A stretch of 64,000 nt of DNA from GCA-2733415 sp049614485 (GCA_049614485.1 JBMZDR010000005.1:52290-116289); one strand, 5' to 3'. Counted from the first letter of the stretch, positions 51,450 through 61,228 are shown. Notes: generated by a model from the letters alone, not told the origin. A program made the numbers and translations.

Positions 51450-52073
51450 ATGTTTCTAGAAAACACGGTAAATCATAAAGAAAAATTTGGGTGGATTGAA
51501 GTCGTTTGCGGGTCGATGTTTTCTGGTAAAACAGAAGAATTAATCCGTCGTTTAAAACGCGCACAATTTGCCAAACAACGTGTTGAAATATTTAAACCAG
51601 CCATTGACACCCGTTATGATGATGAAATGGTCGTGTCTCATGACTCTAATGAAATACGTTCAACACCAGTACCTGCTGCTGCAAACATTCCCATTTTAGC
51701 AGATGGTTGTGATGTTGTTGGTATTGATGAAGCTCAGTTTTTTGATGATGAAATTGTAAAAATCTGTAATGACCTAGCCAATAAAGGTATTCGCGTTATT
51801 GTTGCTGGTTTAGATATGGATTTTAAAGGGAACCCATTCGGTCCTATGCCTGCTTTAATGGCTACGGCAGAATATGTCACAAAAGTGCATGCTGTGTGCA
51901 CCAGAACAGGAAACTTAGCACAATACAGTTACCGAAAAGCAACTGGTGATGCAATTGTAATGCTAGGTGAAACAGAAGAATATGAACCTTTAAGCAGAGC
52001 CGCGTATTACAAAGCGATGCTTGAGGAAAAAATAAAAGATTTTGATGTAGATGCTGATGAGGTTAATTCATAA
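51450..52073 (+). CDS. tdk: Thymidine kinase
   Basis: A 207-residue type II thymidine kinase for pyrimidine salvage. Walker A lies in VVCGSMFSGKTEELIRRL (about 19-36), the Asp of Walker B in VVGIDEAQFFDDEI, and the lasso region in CTRTGNLAQYSYR. The zinc finger appears reduced: the family's CxxC at the first position is absent and only isolated Cys residues remain, which is common in some bacterial forms. It is followed by alr after 8 bases. Confidence 0.95.
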   Translation: MFLENTVNHKEKFGWIEVVCGSMFSGKTEELIRRLKRAQFAKQRVEIFKPAIDTRYDDEMVVSHDSNEIRSTPVPAAANIPILADGCDVVGIDEAQFFDDEIVKICNDLANKGIRVIVAGLDMDFKGNPFGPMPALMATAEYVTKVHAVCTRTGNLAQYSYRKATGDAIVMLGETEEYEPLSRAAYYKAMLEEKIKDFDVDADEVNS

Positions 52074-52081
52074 CACATACT

Positions 52082-53188
52082 ATGGCTAAAGCTCAAGAAA
52101 CAACCTTAGAAATAGATTTATCCAAACTCAAACATAATTTTGAGTTCATTAAAAGTCGACTTAATAATAACACCAAAGTCATTGCTGTGGTTAAAGCTTT
52201 CGCCTATGGAAGTGATGCCGAAGCTGTGGCCAATTATCTACAAAAATTAGATGTTGACTATTTTGCTGTGGCCTATGTGAATGAAGGTATTAGTTTAAGA
52301 AAAGCCGGAGTGTACAAACCAATTATAGTGTTACATCCTTTACCTGTAAGCTTTAAACTTTTAATAGACCATTGCTTAGAACCAAATTTATATAGTTTTA
52401 AAGTTTTAAATGAATTCATTGCAGTAGCAAAACACTTAAAACAAAACAACTATCCTGTTCATTTAAAATTTAACACTGGTTTAAACAGGTTAGGATTTAC
52501 TTTAGAAGACGTTCAAGAAATTACTGCCTTAACCAATAACACATCTTCTATAAAGACCTCTTCTATATTTTCGCATTTAGCAGCTAGTGAAGATCTCAAT
52601 GAACATGAATTTACCAACAGACAAATAGAGACCTTTAAAACTATTAAATCTGCTTTTGAAACACTATCTCATCACAAACCGTTTTCACATTTATCAAACA
52701 CCTCCGGAATATTAAATTACCCAGAAGCTCATTTTGATGCTGTGCGCTCAGGTATTGGGCTCTATGGTTTTGGAAATTCCGAAAATCACGATAAAAATTT
52801 ACTGCCTATTGCGAGTTTAAAGTCGGTAATTTCTCAATTACATACTATTAAAAAAGATGAAAGCATTGGGTATAATAGAGCGTTTATAGCAAAAAAAGAC
52901 ATCCGTACAGCAACCATACCCATTGGTCACGCCGATGGCATTTCAAGACAATACGGAAACGGTAAAGGCTTCGTGTTTATCAATTCTCAAAAAGCGTACA
53001 TTGTTGGAAATGTTTGTATGGATATGATCATGGTTGATGTGACAACCATAGCTTGTCAAGAAGGTGATGAAGTCGTAATTTATGACGGTGTACATAAAGC
53101 TTCGGAATTTGCAAAAGCAGGATGTTCTATTTCATACGAAATTATAACAGCAACCTCACAACGTATAAAACGTAAGTTTTATCAATAA
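52082..53188 (+). CDS. alr: Alanine racemase
   Basis: A 368-residue PLP enzyme that makes D-alanine for peptidoglycan. The PLP lysine is K38 in VVKAFAYGSDAEAV (the usual family sequence is VVKANAYGHG). The substrate Tyr lies in ESIGYNRAFI, and the C-terminal beta domain has the typical IPIGHADGISRQYG and VGNVCMDMIMVDVT. A free-standing racemase; many Bacteroidota carry instead, or as well, a MurF-Alr fusion. In an operon with tdk. Confidence 0.96.
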   Translation: MAKAQETTLEIDLSKLKHNFEFIKSRLNNNTKVIAVVKAFAYGSDAEAVANYLQKLDVDYFAVAYVNEGISLRKAGVYKPIIVLHPLPVSFKLLIDHCLEPNLYSFKVLNEFIAVAKHLKQNNYPVHLKFNTGLNRLGFTLEDVQEITALTNNTSSIKTSSIFSHLAASEDLNEHEFTNRQIETFKTIKSAFETLSHHKPFSHLSNTSGILNYPEAHFDAVRSGIGLYGFGNSENHDKNLLPIASLKSVISQLHTIKKDESIGYNRAFIAKKDIRTATIPIGHADGISRQYGNGKGFVFINSQKAYIVGNVCMDMIMVDVTTIACQEGDEVVIYDGVHKASEFAKAGCSISYEIITATSQRIKRKFYQ

Positions 53189-53271
53189 AAACTAATGATT
53201 TAGCTTTCTAAATTCTTTATTTTCAAACTTTCTTGTAAATTCGTTTCTGCTAACTTTTAAAATATAAAAAT

Positions 53272-53679
53272 ATGAGCATGATAAAAGAATTTAAAGATTT
53301 CGCAATGAAAGGAAATCTTGTGGATATTGCTGTTGGTTTTGTAATGGGTGCTGCTTTTAAAGAAGTAGTAACGGCCTTTACAGGGGGTATTGTATCGCCT
53401 TTAATTGGATTAATTTTCAATGCCGACTTTAAAGATTTAAAATATGTTGTAGTAGAAGGTGTTGCTAATGCTGAGGGTGTTGTTTCGGGTGAAGTTGCTG
53501 TGTTATGGGGTGCTTTTGTTACTAACGTTATTGATTTTGTAATTGTTGCTTTCGTTATGTTTATGATTGTAAAATCTGTTAATGCAATGAAGAAAAAAGA
53601 GGAAGAAGCACCAGCTGCTCCTGCAGGACCTACTCAAGAAGAACTATTGAGTGAGATAAGAGATTTATTAAAAAAATAA
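53272..53679 (+). CDS. mscL: Large-conductance mechanosensitive channel MscL
   Basis: A 135-residue pentameric channel that opens under membrane tension to release solutes in osmotic downshock. It has the conserved N-terminal FKDFAMKGNLVDIAVGFVMGAAF (amphipathic helix and TM1 pore), the VSPLIGLIF stretch, TM2 (about 84-104, NVIDFVIVAFVMFMIVKSVN) and a charged C-terminal helix bundle ending LLSEIRDLLKK. Own transcript with terminator. Confidence 0.97.
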   Translation: MSMIKEFKDFAMKGNLVDIAVGFVMGAAFKEVVTAFTGGIVSPLIGLIFNADFKDLKYVVVEGVANAEGVVSGEVAVLWGAFVTNVIDFVIVAFVMFMIVKSVNAMKKKEEEAPAAPAGPTQEELLSEIRDLLKK

Positions 53680-53701
53680 ATTACCTTAATTCTTAAAAAC
53701 T

Positions 53702-53731
53702 AAGCCATTCAAACACTGAATGGCTTTTTTT
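53702..53731 (+). terminator. Rho-independent terminator after mscL
   Basis: AAGCCATTCA-aacac-TGAATGGCTT followed by TTTTT. Confidence 0.9.
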
Positions 53732-53795
53732 ATTTAATAATCATAAATATTCTGTTAATTGAAAAAATAAATAATCAATATATCACATTAATACT

Positions 53796-53803
53796 TATTT
53801 TTG
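53796..53803 (+). promoter_or_regulatory. -7 promoter element for asd
   Basis: TATTTTTG (TAnnTTTG) ends 27 bases before the asd ATG. Confidence 0.5.
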
Positions 53804-53830
53804 TTAGCATAATTTTTTAGATTAAAAATA

Positions 53831-54823
53831 ATGAGAGTAGCAGTTGTAGGAGTTACAGGAATGGTTGGACAAATAATGATTAGTGTACTGGAAGAGCGCA
53901 ATTTTCCAATTACAGAATTAATTCCTGTAGCATCAAAAAAATCAGTAGGAAAAGAAATTTCTTTTAACACGAAAGTTTATAAGGTCGTTGATTTAGAAAC
54001 AGCTGTATCAAAACAACCAGATATTGCCTTATTTTCTGCCGGCGGAGACACCTCTTTAATTTGGGCACCTAAATTTGCTGAGGTTGGCACAACTGTTATT
54101 GATAATTCATCAGCTTGGCGAATGGATTTGAATAAAAAATTAATTGTTCCTGAAATTAACGCCAATCAATTAACTAAAGCTGATAAAATAATTGCAAACC
54201 CTAATTGTTCTACCATTCAAATGGTTATGGCATTAGCCCCTTTGCACAAAAAATATAAAATTAAACGTATTGTGGTATCTACATACCAATCAATTTCTGG
54301 TACAGGTGTCAAAGCCATTAAACAACTAGAAAATGAACTTGCAGGTATTGACGGTGAAATGGCTTACCCACACCCTATTCATCAAAATGCGTTACCACAT
54401 TGTGATGTTTTTGAAGATAATGGTTACACTAAAGAAGAAATGAAATTAGTGCGTGAAACACAAAAAATATTAAATGACGCTTCTATAGCAGTTACCGCTA
54501 CAGCGGTGAGAATTCCTACAGCAGGAGGACATAGTGAAGCTGTAAATGTAGCCTTTGAAAATGATTATGTTTTAAACGATGTAAAACACATATTAGAACA
54601 AACTCCTGGTGTAACTGTACAAGACAATTTAGAAACCAATACCTACCCAATGCCAATTACTGCGCATGGAAAAGATGATGTGTTTGTAGGAAGAATACGC
54701 CGAGATGGATCACAGCCAAACACACTTAACCTTTGGATTGTTAGTGATAACCTTCGTAAAGGGGCAGCTACAAATACAGTGCAAATAGCTGAGCATTTGA
54801 TAAATAACAATTTAATAAGCTAG
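53831..54823 (+). CDS. asd: Aspartate-semialdehyde dehydrogenase
   Basis: A 330-residue NADP enzyme of the lysine/threonine/methionine branch that reduces aspartyl phosphate to the semialdehyde. It has the Rossmann start VAVVGVTGMVGQIMISVLEER, the catalytic Cys in IIANPNCSTIQMVMAL, STYQSISGTGVKAI and the His-containing RIPTAGGHSEAVNVAF. Own transcript. Confidence 0.97.
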   Translation: MRVAVVGVTGMVGQIMISVLEERNFPITELIPVASKKSVGKEISFNTKVYKVVDLETAVSKQPDIALFSAGGDTSLIWAPKFAEVGTTVIDNSSAWRMDLNKKLIVPEINANQLTKADKIIANPNCSTIQMVMALAPLHKKYKIKRIVVSTYQSISGTGVKAIKQLENELAGIDGEMAYPHPIHQNALPHCDVFEDNGYTKEEMKLVRETQKILNDASIAVTATAVRIPTAGGHSEAVNVAFENDYVLNDVKHILEQTPGVTVQDNLETNTYPMPITAHGKDDVFVGRIRRDGSQPNTLNLWIVSDNLRKGAATNTVQIAEHLINNNLIS

Positions 54824-54938
54824 TATTTCGTCGTCTTTTTTTACTGTTTGTCAGAAGTGTAGTTTGTAATTTTAAATTATTTCTTAACTTGTTTCTAACT
54901 TAAACTCTATAATTCAATTAATTAACTAATTATAAATT

Positions 54939-55295
54939 ATGGGGTCACAATACACACTTATTATTCGATTCTTATTAGGGCTTACTCTAATACTATTTGG
55001 TGCAAATGAATTTGTACATTTTTCTAACTTTTTAGATTTTTCAGCTGATTTGTATGGCTTAAATGCAATTGATTTGTTTTATGGTATTTTATTTCTAATA
55101 TCTGGTATCGCTTTATTATTTAAAAAAGCTGTCCCCTTAGCATTAATCATCTTAGCCTTTTTTGCCATTCAAGTTTTTTCCTACATCCTAAAAAACAACC
55201 CTAGTGAAATACTTAGTCCAATAGGTCTTGTTGGGGTATTAATTGTTTTAAATCTAATTGACAACAAAAATGCTTTTAAACGCTTGTTAGATTAA
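54939..55295 (+). CDS. Small DoxX-like four-helix membrane protein
   Basis: A 118-residue inner-membrane protein with four predicted helices (about 6-26, 43-63, 66-86, 91-108) in the size and layout of DoxX-like proteins (FLLGLTLILFGANEFVHFSNF, DLFYGILFLISGIALLFKKAVPLAL). Redox or quinone-linked roles are known for some DoxX proteins; none can be assigned here. A hairpin spans its last codons and stop. Confidence 0.75.
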   Translation: MGSQYTLIIRFLLGLTLILFGANEFVHFSNFLDFSADLYGLNAIDLFYGILFLISGIALLFKKAVPLALIILAFFAIQVFSYILKNNPSEILSPIGLVGVLIVLNLIDNKNAFKRLLD

Positions 55296-55308
55296 ATAAC
55301 AAGCGTTT
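55278..55308 (+). repeat. 12-bp stem-loop spanning the stop codon of the DoxX-like gene
   Basis: AAACGCTTGTTA (55278-55289) pairs perfectly with TAACAAGCGTTT (55297-55308); the loop GATTAAA contains the TAA stop. It is followed immediately by a second, terminator-type hairpin. Confidence 0.8.
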
Positions 55309-55309
55309 A

Positions 55310-55344
55310 AAAAAAAGACTCTTACACATTAAGAGTCTTTTTTT
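55310..55344 (+). terminator. Rho-independent terminator after DoxX-like gene
   Basis: AAAAAAAGACTCTTA-cacat-TAAGAGTCTTTTTTT, a 15-bp perfect stem with a T-run; second of two tandem hairpins. Confidence 0.92.
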
Positions 55345-55349
55345 ATGCT

Positions 55350-55357
55350 TAATTTTG
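55350..55357 (+). promoter_or_regulatory. -7 promoter element for prolyl oligopeptidase gene
   Basis: TAATTTTG (TAnnTTTG) starts 6 bases after the terminator; the in-frame TTG at 55355 falls inside it, which supports ATG 55385 as the start. Confidence 0.55.
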
Positions 55358-55384
55358 AAATTCTACCAACTTAAATCAATTGTT

Positions 55385-57529
55385 ATGACTAAACACATCA
55401 TTACATCTCTTTTTACAATAGCCTTTTTAAGCGCTTGTAAAACAGACCCTAAAGAAGAACAAACACAAATGACATTCACATATCCTGAAACGGTAAAAGG
55501 TAAGGTAATTGACACTTATTTTGACACTCCTGTAAACGACCCTTATAGGTGGCTAGAAGATGATAGAAGTGCTGAAACGGAAGCTTGGGTAACAGCTCAA
55601 AACAAAGTAACATATGCACATTTAGAAGAAATACCATACAGACAAACATTAAATGATAGGTTGTCAAAACTTTGGAATTATGAAAAAATAAGCGCCCCTT
55701 TTAAAGAAGGTGGTACTGAATATTATTATAAAAATAACGGACTTCAAAACCAAAGTGTCTTGTATAAAAAGAATGAAGACGGTGAAGATGAAATCTTTCT
55801 TGATCCAAATACATTTTCAAAAGAAGGGACAACATCTTTAGGAAACGTGAGTTTTTCAAAAGACGGGAAAACCTTAGCGTATTCTATCTCTGAAGGCGGA
55901 AGTGATTGGCGAAAAGTCATCATCATGGATGTTGATACAAAAACTGTAAAAGAAGATACATTAATAGATGTGAAGTTTTCAGGCTTATCTTGGAAAGGAA
56001 ACGAAGGGATTTATTATTCAAGTTACGACAAACCAAAAGGGAGCGAGCTATCTGCTAAAACTGACCAGCATAAATTGTATTTTCATAAGTTAGGAACTCC
56101 TCAAAGCGATGACCAATTAATATTTGGAGGAACTGAAGAACAAAAAAGACGTTATGTTAGCGGGAATGTTACTGAAGACGATAGGTATTTATTAATTTCT
56201 GGGGCTGTGTCTACATCTGGTAATGATTTGTTTATAAAAGATTTAACCCAAGAAAATGCGCCATTAGTACATATGGTTAAAGGATTTGATGCTGATGCTT
56301 ATGTGATTGAAAATGACGGTAGTAAATTATTTGTTGTAACTAACTTAAACGCACCAAATCAGAAAATTATAACTGTTGATGCCAAATCACCAGAAGTTGA
56401 AAATTGGATCGATTTTATTCCTGAAACAAAAAATGTATTATCACCAAGTACAGGAGCGGGCTATTTCTTTGCTGAATATATGAAAGATGCAGTATCTCAA
56501 ATTAAACAATATGATTATACAGGAAAATTAATTAGAGAAGTAGAATTACCAGGTGTTGGTAGTGTAGGTGGTTTTAGCGGAAAAAAAGATGCTGAAACAT
56601 TGTATTACTCATTTACAAACTACATTACGCCAAATACAATCTATAAATTTGAGCCTAAGGCTGGAAATACTGAAGTATATCAAAAACCTAATATCGATTT
56701 CAATTCTGATAATTATGAATCTAAACAAGTCTTTTATACTTCAAAAGACGGGACAAAAGTGCCGATGATTATTACCCATAAAAAAGGATTAGAATTAAAT
56801 GGGAAAAATCCAACTATTTTATATGGCTATGGAGGATTTAATATCAGTTTAACACCTAGCTTCAAAACGGCAAATACCATATGGCTAGAGCAGGGAGGTA
56901 TCTATGCCGTAGCAAACTTACGCGGGGGTGGAGAATACGGAAAAAAATGGCATGATGCTGGAACGCAATTAAAAAAACAAAATGTATTTGATGATTTCAT
57001 AGCTGCTGCAGAATACTTACAAAATCAAAAGTACACATCGCCAGATTATATGGCTATTTTAGGCCGTTCTAACGGAGGTTTGTTAGTTGGAGCAACAATG
57101 ACGCAACGTCCAGATTTAATGAAGGTAGCTCTGCCTGGAGTTGGCGTACTAGACATGTTACGCTACCATACGTTTACTGCTGGTGCAGGTTGGGCTTATG
57201 ACTATGGAACTTCTGAACAATCTAAAGCGATGTTTGAGTATTTAAAAGGTTATTCTCCTGTACACAATGTTAAAGAAGACACTAAGTATCCAGCAACAAT
57301 GGTACACACTGCAGATCATGATGATAGAGTAGTACCAGCACATTCTTTTAAATTCATATCTGAGTTACAAGATAAACAAGCAGGTAATTTACCTGTATTA
57401 ATCCGTATTGAAACCAATGCAGGACATGGTGCAGGAAAACCTGTAGCAATGCAAATTTCTGAATATGCAGACTTGTTTGCGTTTACATTACACAATATGG
57501 GGTTTGAAAAATTACCAACCGAAAATTAA
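55385..57529 (+). CDS. Prolyl oligopeptidase family (S9) serine peptidase, lipoprotein
   Basis: A 714-residue lipoprotein (MTKHIITSLFTIAFLSAC). An N-terminal seven-bladed propeller (YPETVKGKVIDTYFDTPVNDPYRWLEDD leads in) gates a C-terminal alpha/beta-hydrolase. The catalytic triad is complete: Ser in ILGRSNGGLLVGA, Asp in HTADHDDRVVP and His in NAGHGAGK. It cleaves short proline-containing peptides; the lipid anchor places it in the periplasm or at the surface. ATG 55385 is chosen over TTG 55355. Confidence 0.95.
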   Translation: MTKHIITSLFTIAFLSACKTDPKEEQTQMTFTYPETVKGKVIDTYFDTPVNDPYRWLEDDRSAETEAWVTAQNKVTYAHLEEIPYRQTLNDRLSKLWNYEKISAPFKEGGTEYYYKNNGLQNQSVLYKKNEDGEDEIFLDPNTFSKEGTTSLGNVSFSKDGKTLAYSISEGGSDWRKVIIMDVDTKTVKEDTLIDVKFSGLSWKGNEGIYYSSYDKPKGSELSAKTDQHKLYFHKLGTPQSDDQLIFGGTEEQKRRYVSGNVTEDDRYLLISGAVSTSGNDLFIKDLTQENAPLVHMVKGFDADAYVIENDGSKLFVVTNLNAPNQKIITVDAKSPEVENWIDFIPETKNVLSPSTGAGYFFAEYMKDAVSQIKQYDYTGKLIREVELPGVGSVGGFSGKKDAETLYYSFTNYITPNTIYKFEPKAGNTEVYQKPNIDFNSDNYESKQVFYTSKDGTKVPMIITHKKGLELNGKNPTILYGYGGFNISLTPSFKTANTIWLEQGGIYAVANLRGGGEYGKKWHDAGTQLKKQNVFDDFIAAAEYLQNQKYTSPDYMAILGRSNGGLLVGATMTQRPDLMKVALPGVGVLDMLRYHTFTAGAGWAYDYGTSEQSKAMFEYLKGYSPVHNVKEDTKYPATMVHTADHDDRVVPAHSFKFISELQDKQAGNLPVLIRIETNAGHGAGKPVAMQISEYADLFAFTLHNMGFEKLPTEN

Positions 57530-57530
57530 T

Positions 57531-57977
57531 ATGAAAAAAGCGGGTTATCTTTTATGCATATCACTATTCTTCGCTTGCGCAAGCACCAAAGATCTTAATC
57601 AGTTTGATTGGTTAATTGGTTCATGGGAACGTACAAACAATACAGAAGGCACCAAAACTTATGAGTATTGGCATAAAAACTCTGATACAGAGTACATTGG
57701 TTTGGGGTGCACATTAAAACGATTAGATACCGTTTTTAAAGAAGATATTCGGTTATACAAACAAGATAATTCTTGGAATTTTGAAGTAGTTGGAGCCAAT
57801 GAAACTCCAACTACTTTTAAAATAATTTCAAAAAAAGAAGGTGGTTTTACATGTGAAAACAAAGCGAACGACTTTCCTAAAACAATACACTATTCTATAC
57901 AGGATAACACTTTAGTTGCTATTATTTCTGATGAATCAAATGAAGTTTCATTCGTTTTTAAAGAGCAGCAACCCTAA
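57531..57977 (+). CDS. DUF6265-family lipoprotein
   Basis: A 148-residue lipoprotein (MKKAGYLLCISLFFAC). The body shows the family pattern FDWLIGSWERTNNTEGTKTYEYWHKNSDTEYIGLGCTL, then an eight-strand barrel-like arrangement ending EVSFVFKEQ. It is probably a small-ligand-binding half-barrel; no function is known. The frame is open upstream inside the S9 gene, but ATG 57531, one base after that gene's stop, starts a proper signal peptide. Cotranscribed with the S9 peptidase. Confidence 0.85.
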   Translation: MKKAGYLLCISLFFACASTKDLNQFDWLIGSWERTNNTEGTKTYEYWHKNSDTEYIGLGCTLKRLDTVFKEDIRLYKQDNSWNFEVVGANETPTTFKIISKKEGGFTCENKANDFPKTIHYSIQDNTLVAIISDESNEVSFVFKEQQP

Positions 57978-58017
57978 AATAGTTTTATAAAAAACAGACT
58001 TTAAAACCTGTACAAAT

Positions 58018-59844
58018 TTAATTGTTCTGAATTTCTCTTCCTAAATACACTAATTTAAACCCTTTATGTATTTTCTTATCATGGCTATCAGATGCAATTA
58101 TTTCAAGTTCCCCATTAGTATCTTTTATAAATAATGGTATCACATCTTTATCATTATTAGTGTCTTCTATGAGTTCTAGATAATGATCTTTATTTGTTAT
58201 AGCTATTTCATGTATTTCAGGAAATTTACTTGCCAAACTACTCAATGAGTTGTAATCATCTGAATACGAAAACAAACACTCATTAGGGTTGTTTATTTCA
58301 TTGTTAATCTCTTCAATTGTTACCAATCTAAACGTTCCGTTTTCTCCAAATTGAGAAGAAAATTTATTTATGGCATACTGGTTAATAGCAGTACTCCCTG
58401 TTAAAGCCATTAAATAGCCAATGTCGTTTAACTCTATATTATTCGTTAATTCATCTGAATAAATGTCAGATTTCATAGCTTCTAAACCTAACTTCTGAGC
58501 GTTCTCTATATGGGTAAAGTTATTATCAATAAGTACGACATGTCTGTTATTTTCTACCAAATACTTCCCTATTATCTGAGAAACTTCTGAGGCACCAACA
58601 ATTAATATGCCGTTAGACTTTGTTAGCATTACACCTATAGCTTTAGCAAAATAACGTGCTGTAGTAGCATTTAACAGTACTGTTCCTAAAACAATTACAA
58701 ATACCAAAGGGGTAATATACTCAGCACCTTCAACTCCTATTTTAGCAAGTTTTAAACCAAATAATGACGCAATTCCTGCCGCAACAATTCCTCGTGGTCC
58801 TACCCAACTAATAAATAATTTCTCATTTAGCTGTAGGCCAGAATTTATAGAACTTAAAAACACGCCTAATGGTCTAACTATAAAAACAACTACCGCAAAT
58901 AAAATAGCAGTTTTCCAATTGTATATCAGCCACAAATCACTCATATTGATATTAGCAGAAAGTAATATGAATAAGATGGATATTAATAAAACACTAAGCG
59001 ACTCCTTAAAATATAGCAGTTCTTTTAAATATGGTGAATTAGAGTTTCCTAACACCATACCCATAACAACTACCGCTAATAAACCCGACTCATGTGCAAA
59101 ACTATCTGACAACACAAACACACCCAACACTACAGCTAAGGCAACCACGTTTAATAAGTAGTGTGGAATAAAGTTTTTATTAATTGAAAAATTTAACGCA
59201 TGTGCAAAGGTAAACCCAAATACAGAACCAAAGAAAATAATTTTTCCAAACTCAATAAGTGCTGTTTTAGTAAACTCACCACCAGCCTCAACACTAATAA
59301 ATTCAAAAACCAAAACCGCAACTAAAGCTCCAATGGGGTCAATTAATATCCCTTCCCATTTTAAAATTGCTGAAATATCTTTCTTTAGTGGAATGTTTCT
59401 TAAAATAGGTGTTATTACTGTTGGTCCGGTAACTATAATTAGTCCAGAAAACAGGAAAGAAATCTCCCAACTTAAATTAAAAATATAGTGCACGGCTACT
59501 GCAGCAACTGCAAAAGTTACTAATGAGCCTAGTGTAATAAGCTTTGTAATTACAGATCCTACGTTTTTAATTTCATTAATTTTTAAGGTAAGTCCGCCTT
59601 CAAAAAGAATAATACTAATTGCCAAGGATACAAAATAGAATAGGCTTTGCCCAGGGAACAACCCTTCTTTACCATTCCAAATAGGTTCTATCCATTTAGT
59701 CCCATCTTCTGATAAAAACTCGGCAGCAATTGGGCCAACCAATAAACCAATAAGAATTAGGGGTAAAATTGCAGGCAACTTAAGTTTCCAAGCAACCCAT
59801 TGGGCTAGTATTCCTAGTATAATAATTCCTGCTAATGCTAACAT
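58018..59844 (-). CDS. CPA1-type cation:proton antiporter with C-terminal RCK domain
   Basis: A 608-residue membrane protein. The first ~400 residues hold about 12-13 helices of the NhaP/CPA1 type (SIILFEGGLTLKINEI; SGLIIVTGPTVITPILR; WEGILIDPIGALVAVLVFE; SWVGPRGIVAAGIASL). A TrkA-N/RCK nucleotide-binding domain follows (about 415-530, NGILIVGASEVSQIIGKYLVENNRHVVLID), then a small C-terminal TrkA-C-like part. It exchanges Na+ or K+ for protons under nucleotide or redox control. Convergent with the DUF6265 gene; the 40-base gap shows no strong terminator. Confidence 0.93.
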   Translation of the reverse strand: MLALAGIIILGILAQWVAWKLKLPAILPLILIGLLVGPIAAEFLSEDGTKWIEPIWNGKEGLFPGQSLFYFVSLAISIILFEGGLTLKINEIKNVGSVITKLITLGSLVTFAVAAVAVHYIFNLSWEISFLFSGLIIVTGPTVITPILRNIPLKKDISAILKWEGILIDPIGALVAVLVFEFISVEAGGEFTKTALIEFGKIIFFGSVFGFTFAHALNFSINKNFIPHYLLNVVALAVVLGVFVLSDSFAHESGLLAVVVMGMVLGNSNSPYLKELLYFKESLSVLLISILFILLSANINMSDLWLIYNWKTAILFAVVVFIVRPLGVFLSSINSGLQLNEKLFISWVGPRGIVAAGIASLFGLKLAKIGVEGAEYITPLVFVIVLGTVLLNATTARYFAKAIGVMLTKSNGILIVGASEVSQIIGKYLVENNRHVVLIDNNFTHIENAQKLGLEAMKSDIYSDELTNNIELNDIGYLMALTGSTAINQYAINKFSSQFGENGTFRLVTIEEINNEINNPNECLFSYSDDYNSLSSLASKFPEIHEIAITNKDHYLELIEDTNNDKDVIPLFIKDTNGELEIIASDSHDKKIHKGFKLVYLGREIQNN

Positions 59845-60160
59845 GGATGTTTTTTAAAGGGTAAAGTTAAAAATATGTTTCAAACGCGTAAACAATACAT
59901 TCATTAAACATAGTGCAAACATATAATAAAAAACGCTCTTCATATATATAGTTCTGTTGACACAACCTATTCAGCATATGCGTTAATTTGCATTTATAAA
60001 TATTTTGATTTATCGAAAATAGAACTTTTTTTTCTACTTATGAAATCATAAAACCTTCTTAACATTCGCTTAAAATCGCCTGTGTTTTATTAATTTGCGC
60101 TTAGTTTAAAACTATCTTCTAGTTTTAACACAATAAATACACGTTATAAAAGTATTTTAT
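59845..60160. other. 316-base intergenic region between divergent genes
   Basis: AT-rich region serving the antiporter (leftward) and the MBL hydrolase (rightward). A 9-bp inverted repeat, TTAAAACTA (60106-60114) and TAGTTTTAA (60120-60128) around TCTTC, lies 33 bases before the MBL ATG and could be an mRNA leader stem or an operator. No open reading frame, RNA gene or clear consensus promoter is seen. Confidence 0.6.
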
Positions 60161-61024
60161 ATGAAACTATACCCAATTGAAGCTGGTAATTTTAAGTTAG
60201 ATGGTGGTGCCATGTTTGGTGTTGTTCCTAAAACCATTTGGCAAAAAACAAATCCGGCTGACAATAACAATTTAATAGATATTGCGGCTAGATGTTTGTT
60301 GGTTGAAAACGGCAACAGGTTAACGCTTATTGACACAGGAATGGGAGATAAGCAATCGGATAAATTTTTTGGTTATTACCACCAGTGGGGTAATCATTCT
60401 ATTGACAAGTCTCTTGCTGAATACGGCTTTCATAAAAATGATATTACTGATGTATTTATGACGCATTTACACTTTGATCATTGTGGTGGAAGTATTGGTT
60501 GGAATAAAGGCAGAACCGGATTTGAGCCACAATTTAAAAATGCGAAGTTCTGGACTAACGAACGTCATTGGCAATGGGCTACAGAACCAAACGCTAGAGA
60601 AAAAGCTTCTTTTTTAAAAGAAAACCTTCTACCAATGCAAGAATCTGGACAATTAAACTTTATGAAAAGTCCAGAAAAAAGCGGGTTTATAGCTCCATCT
60701 GAATTGGATTTTGGTGTGTTATTTATTGATGGTCATACAGAAAAACAAATGATACCACACATCAATTACAAAGGGAAAACCATCTGTTTTATGGCCGATT
60801 TAATGCCAACACTTGGACATTTAAAAGTGCCTTATGTAACAGGTTATGACACACGACCGTTATTGAGTTTAGATGAAAAATCAGAATTCTTAAATCGTGC
60901 AGCCAATGAAAATTTCTATTTATTTTTAGAGCATGATGCTCATAATGAAATTGTTACTGTACAACATTCTGAAAAAGGCGTTGTATTAAAAGAACGTTTT
61001 ACCTGTAACGAAATATTCTCATAA
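60161..61024 (+). CDS. MBL-fold metallo-hydrolase
   Basis: A 287-residue metallo-beta-lactamase-fold hydrolase. The zinc motif HxHxDH is complete in MTHLHFDHCGG, preceded by TLIDTGMGD. Later metal ligands fall in FIDGHTEKQMIPH, MADLMPTLGH and FLEHDAH. The layout is close to the quorum-quenching lactonase/YtnP group, but such assignments by fold are weak. No signal peptide, so cytosolic. Monocistronic. Confidence 0.88.
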   Translation: MKLYPIEAGNFKLDGGAMFGVVPKTIWQKTNPADNNNLIDIAARCLLVENGNRLTLIDTGMGDKQSDKFFGYYHQWGNHSIDKSLAEYGFHKNDITDVFMTHLHFDHCGGSIGWNKGRTGFEPQFKNAKFWTNERHWQWATEPNAREKASFLKENLLPMQESGQLNFMKSPEKSGFIAPSELDFGVLFIDGHTEKQMIPHINYKGKTICFMADLMPTLGHLKVPYVTGYDTRPLLSLDEKSEFLNRAANENFYLFLEHDAHNEIVTVQHSEKGVVLKERFTCNEIFS

Positions 61025-61228
61025 CAATTTATAACTTTTGAGAATATACATTGTAACAAATAATATAAATTAACGACGAATACGATAAATCTTTAATTAA
61101 ACTACTAATAACTAAATTAATTATAAATCATATTGATGAAACGTGTCAAATAAATATGTTCTTCTATCCGAAGTTCTTAAATTGCACATCATTTCAATCG
61201 CAATTAAAATAACACTAAATACAAACAC

